DNA of 64,000 nt from Cyathus striatus. Taxonomy: Eukaryota > Basidiomycota > Agaricomycetes > Agaricales > Nidulariaceae. Position 1 is the first letter of the stretch, and each line of letters opens with the position of its first letter. The translations under genes were made by a program, and so were the position numbers. Below are positions 12,357 to 23,995 of this stretch, one piece after another. Under the pieces are notes generated by a model that made no database searches, was not told where the DNA came from, and saw only the letters and a list, made by a program, of their open reading frames with translations. The DNA lies in the NCBI GenBank assembly GCA_025738555.1, contig JAOVFP010000014.1, positions 2,914,001 through 2,978,000 of the forward strand, written 5' to 3'.

Positions 12357-15300
12357 CTAGCACTTGATAAAGTTCCCAACAATCATACTCGGAATCCCCC
12401 ACTTATCCCTCCGAATCGTAAACGAAAAACAGCAATTGATAAAGCCTTCTTCCATAGGCTGCTGCGGCGATTCTTCTTCCTCTCCTCCATTCGCACCAGC
12501 ACCCCCTCCAGAAGCAGACTCGTCGTCCTTCTTAGGCGACTTGGTAACGGCCGCGGGATTCGGATTCAGGACGGGCTTGTACCGCAGAACACACGACGTG
12601 AGTACGGCCTTTTGCGCCGAGTCGAATGCGACGTGTCCGTACTTCTGTAGGGTGGATGTTAGTTAGCTGGCAGCGGATGGGGTGGGGTGGCGAGCGGGAG
12701 GGAAGGGGATGAAGGATATGAAGGAGAAAGAAGGAACGAGAAGAGAAGAAGAGAGCTAGAAAGAAGAAGACAATACTAGGATGAACAGAGATAAGATGGT
12801 CAAAGAGGAAAGAGAGAGTATGAGGAGAACGAAGCTGATAGGACGCAGGTAAGGTGACGAAGAAGCTTAGAAGAAGTGAGAGTTACGAAGGAGAGAGGAA
12901 ACGTGGGGAACGAGCCGGATCAAAGACAGGATATGGAAGAAAGGGTGAACGGGGAAGAGTTATCGATTGACCGGAGAAGACATGAAAGAAAGAGACAGTA
13001 GGGAACGCGCAGAACGAGCGATCAAGAAAAAGAACAGACAACAGAACAGAAACAAGGCAAAAGACGCGAAAAGCAGAGAGAACAGCGCCGTAGACACGAC
13101 AGGAAGAACACAAACGCATAGTAGCGATAAGCACTAGGGAAAGCGAACAAGGCAAGACGACTAAGGAGGTACATAGGAAGGAGGACGCGAAAAGCAGAGA
13201 GACAACGACGACATTATAGACGCCCAGAGAGAAGGAAACAATGCATGGAAGCCATAAGCACTAGCGAAAGCGAACAAGGCAAGACAACGAAGGGGGCGCG
13301 TAGGAAGGAAGGACGGAGCGAAGGAAGGAAAGGAAGAAGTGAGGGAGGAAGAGAAAAGGGAGGGAACGAACCTCCCAATAGTTTACAGCGCTCTCCTCCG
13401 CCATGAGTTCGTAGATACATAGCCGGCCCTGCAAGAAAGCGGTATCAGCATCAATCCATGAGCGCGCAAATGAAAATGAGAAAGAAAGATGAAATAAGTG
13501 CCCTCCCCCAGCCCCAACCCGCTATTTCACTTCAACAAGCACGGGCCTGCATTCCCAGCGCTCACATGCAACGGGCCACAGAACATGCGTCCCACACATT
13601 CATCCAAGCTGAGCCAGGTCTCCCCGCCCAGCTCCACACCCAGCCCCCACAACAGCATCTCCAACCATGAACACCCAACCCCAAACATGTCGAGCGTGGC
13701 CCAATCCAACTCAACCAGCAAGCTCCCGGAATACAGTGTACAGGACACGCCGCACCTAATGCAGCAGTCAACCAACGGCGTGAGCTGCAGACCCCACCAC
13801 CTCGAGCACGGCCAGCCCAGCCCAACCAACAGGCTCCCCGAGACGGGTGTACACTCTCTGCGGGATACGCCGCCCCAGCCAACCACGTCAAGCATGGCCC
13901 AGTCAAACTCGACCAGCACGCTCCCCGAGACGGGTGTACAGTCTGCAGGACACGCCGCCCCAGCCAACCACGTCAAGCATGGTCCAGTCCAACTCGACCA
14001 GCACGCTACCCGAGACGGGGGTATAGTGTGCAGGACACGCCGACCCAGTCAACTTCCTCGAGGTGAGTGCGACCAAGCCCAGATCACCTCCTCGGCGTGA
14101 GTCACCACCAACCCTGTCGAGGGAGGTCCAGCCGAACTCGACCAGCATGCTTCACAAGACCGGGCTATAGAGCACCCAACCACCGCGACCTAAGTTATGA
14201 ATTGCAGACCCCACCATAACCTAACCCAACCATGGCATGCGGGCCCTGCCTAGCTCAGCTTATTAGCAGGACCCTCCCGCACCCAACCTAGTCCCAACCT
14301 CTCCCATAATCCCAAACAACTCACCTCACGCAACATACTCCCCTCCACCCCAACCAACTCCGAAAACTCTCTATTTCCTTTATATATCTCCCCCGTGCGC
14401 CGCCACAAGCACGCCGGAACACCCATAGCCGAAAAGACGCGGTCATAGTCCAGGAGGAGGCGTTCGAATGCTTCTTCTATGAATACTAAGTCCTTTAGAG
14501 GGGCGAGTGGGGGAGGAGGGGGGGTTAGTGTAAGTAAGAAAGAGGGAGAGGGAGGGGAGGTGTACCATGTCTCGAAGACTCTGCGCGACAGCCTATACCA
14601 ATATCAACATCGCATACGAGTATACAAAGGAGAAACACCACACACCCTAAACTTTGGCCTCAACACCGAAAGAGGCTGTAAAATCTGCTGCTTAGATTCC
14701 TGACTCACACTACCCATTCCCTTCATCAGCCCTCTCCTCTTCTTATCACAAAAGAAAAACTCACTTCCGATCCATCCACCGACTCAACCGTGCATACCCC
14801 TTCACATAATTATAAGGCTTCAACAATCCAGCTTCATACTTGGATCTAATAACCCTATTCAAGCGCTCATCGCGCGATCCGGATTCTTGATCTGCTGCTG
14901 TTAGCAGGAATCGTTCTGTTTTGGTTGCGGAGGGCAGGATGGCGTTTGAGGGGGATGACGAGAGGGTGTCTGATGAGGTGGAGGAGGTGGTTGATGTGTC
15001 GTTGGTGGTGGCGGTGGGAGGGGAGGTGTTGGTGGAAGTAGACGAGTTGGTGGAGGTGGTGGAGTTAGCGGTGGTGGTGGAAGAGTGAGCGGCGACAGCT
15101 GCCGCTGCATTCGGGAACGCAGCGGACATTAGGGAAGGTGTAACTGTCGACGCAGGCGCCGTAAAGAACGTCTCTTCGTCTAGTGTTTCCAAAAAGTCCC
15201 TGTTATACTTTTAGCCTAAGCTAATAGAAGAGAAATGGGAAACATACGTGAGCACGCTGAATTCGTTACCGAGCGTTTCAGGCTGGTACATGAACCCTTG

Positions 15301-16143
15301 TTGGACCATTGGCCAGGATGTTGCTGGTGGACCTTGGAATACTTGTACTAGATATGATGTTATTAAGGGTTTTAATAAGGGAAGGGAGAGGGGACGTACC
15401 AGGCGCATAAGTCCTCGCGATCTCCTGCTGCTGCTGCTGCTGTTGCGTCTGCGTCGTCGTAGGTGGTTTATCAGGAATCTTGGGCCGTCGTTCATCATGG
15501 CATAAATGTCCAATCTCCCTTTTAATACTACACCCCTTCATCAGAAAAGAAAACCAAATGATATGAAAGAAACGAACCAGCGCTGACAAGGCCGTCCCTC
15601 ATCGCACGTCATATGACTTCGACGACAATACAAACATGCATGATTAACTTTTCTCCTCTTGGCTGCTTTTTTCTTTTTGCCTCCTGCTGTATCGTCTTCT
15701 TCTTGTCCTTGTCCTCCTTGATTCTGCCCTCCTTGATTCTGATTCTGATGCTGATTCCCGCCTTGAGACTGCTCACTGGCAGAAGGCGACGACACAGACG
15801 GATGAGCTGCATAATATGTCGACATTGCTATGGCATTGAACTCTTCGCTAGGAGGAGGGGGGGAGGAGGAGGAGGAGGAGGAGCTCAGGGACGTAGGTTG
15901 GTTGGTGAGGTGGCAGTGGACCAGTGGCTGGCACGAGACAAGTGAAAATGACGCTAGGACGTTCGGTTTTGGAATGCCGATTTCGATTTGTAAGCGGCGC
16001 GTGGGATACCATTTTAGGTCTCTTCCTTCGGCTGACGGAGCGATGTACCCGGGTACTTTGATGATCTGCGCGCGGGGAGGAACGGGGATTTCATCGTTGT
16101 AGACTAGTGGTTTTACTCCGGACTCTCCTTGAATAGCAACCAT
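12357..16143 (-). CDS. Zn2Cys6-PAS transcription factor of the AcuK/AcuM (ERT1/GSM1) family
   Basis: The N-terminal half contains a Gln/Gly-rich stretch, a basic patch (KKKKAAKRRKV) and a Zn2Cys6 cluster CxxCx6Cx5CxxCx8C whose last part (IKREIGHLCHDE) comes from the second exon after an intron at about 15,541-15,588. The HLCHDE ending resembles the AcuM/GSM1 branch. A Ser/Thr-rich middle follows, then KPYNYVKGYARL and a C-terminal PAS-like domain (WRRTGEIYKGNREFSELVG, IYELMAEESAVNYWE) ending in CCFSFTIRRDKWGIPSMIVG, all typical of this family. These nuclear regulators control gluconeogenesis and carbon-source use. The frame is open upstream of the Gln-rich part, so the start could be 16,143 (used here) or 15,825 (MSTYYAAHPS), which has a pyrimidine-rich leader. 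Two introns (about 12,661-13,374 and 13,433-14,330) are far longer than usual. A decayed copy of the N-terminal part lies at 51.5-53.0 kb. Confidence 0.8.
12667..13374. repeat. Long intron of the regulator gene, purine-rich with a tandem duplication
   Basis: On the plus strand this intron is strongly G/A-rich (pyrimidine-rich on the transcribed strand). It contains a block of about 120 bp in two copies (about 13,072-13,185 and 13,194-13,310; shared motif AGCGAACAAGGCAAGAC). Several frames stay open because of the composition; none looks like a protein. Confidence 0.6.
13680..14170. repeat. Minisatellite in the second long intron, period about 85 bp
   Basis: The landmark CAGGACACGCCG (with variants) recurs at 13,741, 13,861, 13,946 and 14,031, giving two clean 85-bp steps. 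Between landmarks the CCAACCACGTCAAGCATGG and CCCGAGACGGG blocks repeat. More degenerate units run to about 14,170. Open frames on both strands across it are repeat artefacts. Confidence 0.75.
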
Positions 16144-16203
16144 CCTGTTACTTCCCCCACAGCATTTTTTGCTTTTAACCGTCTGAGCCAGCGGCTGCGT
16201 CAA

Positions 16204-17416
16204 GAATAAAATGAGAAAAGGAGAGTCGACGGAGACTCAGTGGGCATGGGTGGGAAGAGTTGGAACTGTGGGAGTACGAATTGGAATTGGAAGAAGAAAG
16301 GAAGACGGGTGATATATGATACGTTTGTGGTGCTTTTATATGCGGTAGAAGAAGATCAAACTGATTATGGTTGTAGTTTGGTTTTGGTTGTTCTAGATTC
16401 TTCTGAGCGGAACGGTTAGGTTAGGCTACTTGAGAGTTCTTCCGACGATATGAATGTGTATAAAGTTAGGGGAGGACGGAAGATGACTATCATTCGATAT
16501 GAAGGAGCACGGGTATACCCTTACGAAGCCTACGAATCCTCGAGCCCGCGGACTGTTCAATGTTCAACGCTATATCATTCGAAACAATATACATTCACGA
16601 TCCCCAGCTGGGAACCATCAACAACGAAAACTGCTGGTTGTTCTGAAAAGTTCCAAAGGCATATGTCTCGTGAAAGGTTAGTAGCTTCTTCTTTCAACCT
16701 AGGTGTTAAGTTCTCGTTCCAACCAAAAAAAAGATTCAGAAATCGTGTCATTGTGCTGCGTTCGTACATGCCACACACATCGGAGTATCCACTGTGCTTA
16801 GCAGAAGGACCAGGCCAGTAGACTCAATGAAAAAGTTCACTTCCGAACAGTCTAAACTACGAAGGGGTCTTAAGTTCTCCTGGATCCAAGCCTGGTCATG
16901 GGGTTTGCATTCAGGAGTGCAAAACATCCAGCTCTGCTCCTGTGTATACTCGACTACACCAATACTTCACGACGGAGATAAATCTATGTATTATCTACTC
17001 ATCGTAAATCTAATGCTAGATGACTCGTCTAAGCATAGGATGAAATGAATATCATTTCAATATGGAAATCAGCGATGCGGACAACTCATTTGGCAGTGGA
17101 ATTGCTGTGAGTCGCAGTTTACAGTTTGCAATGATAATCAGGATGGTGTTCTACAACTGGTTCAGGTTTGCGATGCAGAATAATCCTGCGTGGTCAACTA
17201 GCAAGCTTTATACGAGACTATACTATAACTCATCTATGAATAGGTAGCGCCACGCCACCTGATTAATATTCAGAGCTACAGAGTGAGCTGAACGAGCATC
17301 CGAGAGTCGAATCATTTAGTCTCAACGAGTATGTCAGTTCATCGGCGTGCGGCAAAACCTTGTACAAGGGAGCAATGATACTCAGGTGTTCTTCTATCAC
17401 TGATTCAGATGCGTGA
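16204..17416. repeat. Regulator upstream region; its distal half is duplicated at 54.1-55.1 kb
   Basis: 16,204-16,766 is the presumed promoter of the regulator gene. From about 16,767 the sequence matches 54,062 onward (both begin CCACACACATC, then GGACCAGGCCAGTAGACTC). The match resumes right of the copia insertion at 22,080-22,250. The 54 kb copy has an extra stretch of about 280 bp between AGGGAGC and AATGATACTCAGG, or this copy has lost it. No gene is recognised. Confidence 0.6.
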
Positions 17417-17421
17417 TGCAG

Positions 17422-17616
17422 TATAGCAGGTAGCGCAGTAAAGAGGGGATAAACTAATATATTCTAGGTAATTTGTTACATCTTTTATGCACATGTATTT
17501 TGTAACTAGAATAATCTATAATGTTCGTGATATATATTCTACACACTTCCACAACATTCTAACATACTCTACAGACTTCGTGTATTATCTGTAATATTCG
17601 AGTATTAATTCCAACA
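17422..17616 (-). repeat. copia 3' LTR
   Basis: 195 bp, identical by eye to 21,885-22,079. It begins TATAGCAGGTAGC and ends AATTCCAACA on the plus strand. Confidence 0.95.
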
Positions 17617-17623
17617 CTCCCCC

Positions 17624-20600
17624 TTACTTGGATATTACACCAATTCCATAAGTCAGATCTTGGTGTAACGGGCGCGAGAGTCCTTTAGTAAATAAATCTG
17701 CTAAGTTCTCTCGCGATGGTATGAACTTAAGCGTGACAGTTCCGGCTTCTACGTGATCGCGTAAGAAATGTAACGAGATGTCGATATGTTTTGTTCTTGC
17801 GTGAAACTCAGGGTTGTGAGCGATCGCAATAGCAGCTTGGTTGTCGGAATAGATCACAGATGGCGACGGTTGCTTGGCATCAAGTTCTGAAAATAGTGAA
17901 CGATACCACAGAACTTGTTTTGATGTGTGAACAGCAGCAGTATATTCTGCTTCAGCTGTCGATAATGCAGTTGTCGACTGTTTCTTTGCGCTCCAAGCAA
18001 CGGCGCCTCCTCCTAATAAGAATACATACCCACTGATTGATTTCCTGTGAGAATTGGAACCCCAATCAGCGTCACTGTAAATTGTTAATTCATTGCTCCA
18101 ATCTGAGCCGGGTCCGCCGTAAGTTAATTTAAGTTCTCGCGTGCCTTTTAGGTAGCGAAATACGCGCTTCACAGCAGTCCAATGTTTTGCTTGTGGGTTT
18201 TTAGTGTATTGGGCCAATTTGTGTACTGTATATGAAATGTCTGGCCTTGTCCCTATAGCAATATAATTGAGTGAACCTATCATTTGTGCATATCCATATG
18301 ATATTCTAGGCTCTTCCTGTGTCTCTCCCTGTCCTTCAATTTCGGAGTTTTCTGTATCTAAGTTTACATTAGGATCCAGAGGGGTGTGCACTGAGTTTGC
18401 TTGTGTAAGTCCATATTTCCTTAGTAGTGTGTCGATGTAATGAGTTTGAGAAATAGAAATAGATTTACTAGCACGGTCTCGGATTATTTTCATGCCCAAT
18501 AACATGTTGGGTTCACCAATAATCTTTATTTTGAATCTTGTGCCAAGTTCCTTCTCGATTCGCTCGCGCTCGGAGATATCGGAGCAGAAAGCAATTAGGT
18601 CATCGACCCAAACAAGGATATACGCGAACTTATCACCGACGCGTCGCTTGAAACAGCAATAGTCTGTTTTTAGCTTCTCATATCCCAAATCCTCCATTGC
18701 TTTGCTCAACTCCTTGTTCCACACATTCCCAGCCTGTTTTAATCCATATAGGGCCTTCTTTAGCTTGCAAACACGACCGGTTCCATCGTCAAATCCACTT
18801 GGTTGTTTCATGTAAAGTTCTTCAGTAATATGACCATTAAGGTAAGCAGACTTTACATCCATCTGCAACATCTCCCAATTGTTGATAGCTGACATTGCTA
18901 ACAGGGCTCGCAGTGATTCGAATCGCATTACTGGTGCGAATGTTCCAGTTTCATTGAAATCCGTGCCGGGTTTCTGTGCAAATCCTTTTGCAACTAACCT
19001 GGCTTTGTATTTTATAGGTATATTCGGATCTTCATCTTTCTTTGCAAATACCCAACGGTTTCCTATGACCTCTCGTCCTTCAGGTAAGTCTACTAATTCC
19101 TAGGTTCCCATTTCGTCTAATTGACTCAATTCTGCATCCATAGCCTCTTTCCATTCGTATTTTTCAAGACTATTCATTGCTTCTTCCACAGATTTCGGAC
19201 TTTTGTTGTCCAGGACTTCGTCGAGTGTCCCAGTTTGGATCCCTTGCATTATGCGTTCGAATGATTCATGTAGGGCATCAACTGCAAGGTTAGTACGATG
19301 TTTTTGTGTTGATTTCGATGCTGACAACGTTGTAGGGCTATTATCTTCTGTAGGTTCATTATCTGACATAAATCTTCGAGCTGGCTTTCGTGCGTTCGGA
19401 TTATCAAGCTTCTTATAGTCTATATCCTTTCTAGGTCGTTGACTTTGTCGTTGGGGCCATTGGGGCGATGGTTCTGGTACATTTTCGACATTTTCTGCCT
19501 CAGATTCTTCTTCTGACACAATTTCTTCGATTTGCGAGCTGGTAATAGTTCCTGGCTCCCCCTCAGCTGGCAAACTCGATAGGACAGATACAATTTCGAG
19601 TTCTTTAGGTTCGTCCGCTCCGTTAAATGCTACATTGCGCGAGACCTTAATTTTCCGAGTTTCAGCATCATAATATTTCACGGCCTTTGCACCATCGTCA
19701 AATCCAATGAAGACCATCCGTTTTGATTTAGGCTTTAATTTTGAACGGTTTTTCGTCTCGTCTAGCACCCAGACATCGCAACCGAACTCCCGGAAGTGAG
19801 AAACATCCGGTTTCTTTCCTCCCCAAGCCTCAAGTGGTGTCTTCCCATCTAATGCACGTGTGGGGGCTCGATTTCGAAGATATGCTGCGTGTAGCACAGC
19901 CTGGTCCCAGAGGAATGTAGGTAAGTCCTTCTGTATCAACATTGCTCGTGCTAACTCTAATAGGGTTCGATTAAATCGTTCCGCTACACCGTTTTGCGAA
20001 GGTGAGTATGGTGCAGTCGTTTCAATGGTAATACCCTGTTCAGCTGTCCATTTCTTCAATTTATTGTTGACTAACTCTTTTCCATTGTCAAATCGAAGCC
20101 ATCTAGGATATTTTCCGAATTTTCTATGTATGACAGCACAATATTCCTGAATGCGCTCAAATGCTTGGTCCTTTGACTTCAAAAATAATACTGAGGTGAG
20201 TCTAGTGCAGTCATCTGTAAAGGAAATGTAATATTTCCATTTCTCAATACTTTCAACTCTTGCAGGACCCCATACATCACTCATAATGCGCTCGCCTGGT
20301 GTATTTGATCTATTTTCGGCTTCCTTAGGAAAAGCTTTGTGGGCCTGCTTTGCCTGTATGCATGCTTCACAGCTTCGTGATGGGAATGTGGTTTCATCTA
20401 TGGTAAGACCCTTCACCATTCCTTGCTTCTTTAATTTCTCGAGTGACGTGATTGACAGATGTCCAAAGCGTTTATGCCATTCATCCCATGACAACTTCTT
20501 GCTAGTTGTCAGATGTGCACGGTTTTCTCCTGGTAGTTCAGCCCTTGCCTCAAGTAAGTATAGTCTGTTCACTTTTCTTCCTGTCCCAACAAGCTGATCT

Positions 20601-21790
20601 CCTTTATTCTTTAATTGACATATCCCTTCTCCAGAATAGATCTTACCACCGGTATCATCAAAACACGATTGAGATAACAAGCAATTTGATGCTTCAGGAA
20701 CATGTAATACATCTCGCAAGGTATGTTTCAGTACTTTCCCTTCCACTGTAAAATTCACAATGACTGTTCCAATTCCACTGACAGTTGCTGGTGCTTTACT
20801 AATTCCCTCAACAGTTGATTTAATAGAGCGGTAATCGATGAAGGCCTCATGCATATTGCAAATGTGAGAAGTAGTTGCTGAATCTAGAAGCCAGTCATAT
20901 CGCGAGAAGTCCTGTCCTTCTGTAACATGGTAAGCTATGTCCTGTAGTCCCGTGTTTACTGAATCCTGAATTTGGTTAGTCCGATTTCGATGTCCTCGCC
21001 TTCGTGGCCCTTGTCCTTCCTTGCCGCCACCCTTGGCCCAGCAGTCCTTGGAGAGATGTCCTTTCTTGTGACAATTGTAACATTCTTTGTCCTTGTCTGA
21101 CTTGTTATTCTTGTTACCTGTATTTCCCCTGGCCTGTAATGTAACACCTGTAGATGTAGAAGAATCTCCATTTCTATCATTTCGACGTCTGAATTCATCC
21201 AGTACAATTGCAACAAATTCATGAGAAGTTATGGTTGGTTTATTGCTGCTAGAATCAAGATAAGACGAAGTGTAATTGTCCCAGCTCTCAGGCAGTGATG
21301 TGATAAGTATCATAAGAAAATCATCATCTGCAACCTTATGTCCCATAAGAGCTAATTGTTCCTGCAATTTTCTTAGCATAGAAATATGTTCTACCATGTC
21401 GAAGCCTTCTTCTGCCTGTGTGCGATACATAGCGCGTCGCGTTGCCAATATGCCAAGTGATCCCTTCGACTCCTTAACCTGTGTTAGCTGTTTCCACATT
21501 TGGCTAGCGGTCTCGGCTCCGCTAATATGGATCATTTCCATATCTCCGATAGCTAACTCAATGCGAGTCCTTGCTTTGGAGTCCTTTTTCTTCCACTCCG
21601 TTATTGCTTTAGTTTCTTCATCAGTAGGTTTGCTGTCTTCCTTAGGTTTTGGTGGAGCTGCTTTCTCACCAATAAAATCCTCAAGGTCTTGATCCCTAAG
21701 CATGGCAAGCATCCGTCGCTTCCAGGGCATCCAGTTGTTGTTATTCAGCATCTCCATTCGGTAAGTCCCTGAATTGCTTTGTTCCGACAT
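17624..21790 (-). pseudogene. copia Gag-Pol polyprotein with one in-frame amber codon
   Basis: Domains in order: copia-type Gag (about 1-230), a CCHC zinc knuckle CYNCHKKGHLSKDC (about 238-251), an aspartic protease start WLLDSATTSH (about 300; the usual DSG is DSA here), the integrase zinc region (WHKRFGH and the CEAC pair), the DDE integrase core with FTDDCTR and YSPSQNGVAERFNR, reverse transcriptase (MDVKSAYLNGH and the catalytic WVDD in ILVWVDDL), and RNase H (IYSDADWGSN, TAEAEYTA, SDNQAAIAIA, RTKHIDIS). After DEMGT the frame meets TAG at 19,100-19,102 and continues in the same frame as ELVDLPEGR, where relatives usually have Trp (MGTWELV), so a single TGG to TAG change is likely. With no other damage and identical LTRs, the break is very recent, or the stop is read through. 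Confidence 0.9.
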
Positions 21791-21884
21791 GTGAAATAAC
21801 GATCGCGCAATAAGTGTGGTGAAGTACGGGTGTGCAGGTGAGTTTTTCTTTCTTGATTACATTCGTAGGCTGGGGCCCATAACC

Positions 21885-22079
21885 TATAGCAGGTAGCGCA
21901 GTAAAGAGGGGATAAACTAATATATTCTAGGTAATTTGTTACATCTTTTATGCACATGTATTTTGTAACTAGAATAATCTATAATGTTCGTGATATATAT
22001 TCTACACACTTCCACAACATTCTAACATACTCTACAGACTTCGTGTATTATCTGTAATATTCGAGTATTAATTCCAACA
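21885..22079 (-). repeat. copia 5' LTR
   Basis: 195 bp, identical by eye to the other LTR. It must hold the element's promoter; the polyprotein Met is 95 bp downstream, at 21,790. Confidence 0.95.
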
Positions 22080-22689
22080 TGCAGAATAATATCGTGGTCA
22101 ATAACGAGATTTATATGAGAATAGGGAGCGCCGCATCACATAGAAGATTATCCTTCTCTCCGTTATTTGGGAAATACTTATTCGGCAGTACATCACCTCG
22201 TTCTTCAAGAACAAGAACCTACTATCATTTGATGAGTGATACAAAGTCATGGGGTGTTGCAAAATGTGACTTTTCAACACATCGGCCTGGCATATAGATG
22301 TATTTACATTTGACATTTAAGATTCCATGAAAAATGTCTCCACAGGTAAGTTCCTGCACCACAGCTAAACATGGCTGCAGTTCCTATTTCTGATTAGTTA
22401 TACCATAGTTTTTAGGACTTAAATTGCTATTGTGTATGAAGCATATAATTGATGGCAATAAAAGAACATGTTACAAGTATACTATAAACATCATCATGGA
22501 TTTTGAGGAAAATATCCAGATTTTCAACCAAAATAGTACCACTGGATGGGGAGCTGCTGCATGAAAGAGGGTGTTAAACTGCTTGCATCATAAATATGTT
22601 TAACACATGTTATTTTAAGCTGAATGTGAGGGATAGCTGGCTGATCCTGAGTGATTGGATTGAGAATGTAATGAAGAGCCATAGTGATA

Positions 22690-22830
22690 TCTGTCAATAT
22701 TGGCTCAGCTTTTGTGGCTCAGGGGCACTGAATAGCTCAGCTTTGAAAGCAGAGCTACCTCTGAACTACTCACTCCCCTGGCTACAACTCAGAAGCCACT
22801 CAGTCAAATATAGCTGTGGCTAGAGGTTTA
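22690..22830. repeat. AGCTCAGCT-rich cluster 1
   Basis: Multiple copies of GGCTCAG / AGCTCAG / AGCTGTGGCT within 140 bp, on both strands. It resembles the subterminal repeats of small hAT-like elements. Confidence 0.4.
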
Positions 22831-23111
22831 TACCAAATTTGGTATACTGCAGACTAACTGGGGGTGTTTGAAAGGCACCATGATTAAAGTCACTGGCTGT
22901 TTATGTAATATATCAAGCTTATCAACACTTAATATCTAAGAGTAAAGTCAATAACAGTGATAGGGAATTCAAAGAAAACCTTAGGTTCTCATAAAATATA
23001 TACAGTGATCATTCAAACTCATACATGTGTGAATAGGATTTACTGAAACGAAAATTTTGCTAAATTGAAGGTACCAGAGGGCAGTACAGAAGTGAAGGGA
23101 GTGCCAGATAT

Positions 23112-23285
23112 TACAATGTCACTTGAGCTGTAGCTAAGCAGGCTCATAGCTGCTCGGGAGTGTGTCTTAGCTGAGCTGGACCTGTTGGAGCCAGCTTCCA
23201 CAGGCAGTCACTTCACTCAGCTTCATTTCAGCTCAGTTCACTGGCTCAGCAGCTTTCAAGTGGAGTGGGGGCAACACTAATCCAC
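23112..23285. repeat. AGCTCAGCT-rich cluster 2, possible MITE
   Basis: The left side reads ACAATGTCACTTGAGCTG. The right side in reverse complement reads TAGTGTTGCCCCCACTCCAC and then TTGAAAGCTG. This gives weak terminal inverted similarity around dense AGCTGAGCT repeats. No clear target duplication. Confidence 0.4.
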
Positions 23286-23749
23286 ACATTTCTAGGCTTT
23301 GAACTCTGTCAGTAGTGATACTGAAGTTGATTATCTAGGGATATGTCCCCCCCTTAGTGAGAATACTTCCCTTATTTTGGGTGGTCAGGTGCAACAGCTG
23401 CAGATTACCTGTCAAGTACAAGTGAACCATAGATATTAGATAGCCATAAATGTACCTTAGAAACTTCTTTTAATAACAGCATATTAAAAACCTGAGTTTG
23501 TCAGCATCATGTGTCCTCTTGATTGGTGGAAGTGATCAGTGGGAAACACTATAATTAGTGATCTTCTTTGACTCATGGCAAACATTTATATAGGTCATAA
23601 ATATGATACTCCCCAAAAGTCTTTTCTCAACATAAACAGCAGCCTACAAGATTCTCAACTGAATTGGACCAACAAGTCTTCAAGTACTAATCCCTGAATT
23701 ATCAATGACTCAATGTCAATTCTGTAAAAAAAAAATTAAGTGAAGAGTA

Positions 23750-23995
23750 GTGTTGTTGCAGGTCAACCTGAGGAGCCATAGCCACTTGAGCTGAGCTGGT
23801 CCAGCTATTAGCCATAGTGGAGCTGGCATAATGGATAATTACTCTTGTGAAGATGAGCAGCAAGACCTCTTCACTAGTGATGTAAAAGGGCTGGATACAG
23901 TGAAGCTTGGCTCAGCTAATCACAGCTAAACCAGAAACTCAGCTAAGACCAGCTTGGCTAATTGGCTCAGCCACAGCTAGCATTACCACTTATGG
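23750..23995. repeat. AGCTCAGCT-rich cluster 3, possible MITE
   Basis: It begins TAGTGTTGTTGCAGG, close to the inverted right end of cluster 2 (TAGTGTTGCCC). Its right end in reverse complement reads AGTGGTAATGCTAGCTGTGG. The inside is dense in AGCTGAGCTGG and GGCTCAGCTAA. Consistent with a decayed hAT-type MITE family. Confidence 0.4.

Larger units (their letters stand above)
17422..22079 (-). mobile_element. Ty1/copia LTR retrotransposon, full length, recent insertion
   Basis: A 4,658-bp element in minus orientation, bounded by two 195-bp LTRs that I read as identical and flanked by the 5-bp target duplication TGCAG (17,417-17,421 and 22,080-22,084). In element orientation the LTR starts TGTTGG and ends CTGCTATA. 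Next to the 5' LTR is a primer-binding-like GGTTATGGGCCC; next to the 3' LTR is the polypurine tract AAGGGGGAG (about 17,617-17,628). One polyprotein frame fills the interior, broken by a single amber codon. The unoccupied version of the target, containing one TGCAG, is present at 54,949-54,953 in the duplicated segment, which confirms both boundaries. Confidence 0.95.

Noticed and set aside
13458..14148. Frames of up to 200 codons within the regulator gene
   Set aside because: They coincide with the 85-bp minisatellite in an intron, occur on both strands, and show the repeat as a Pro/Ser/Thr pattern.
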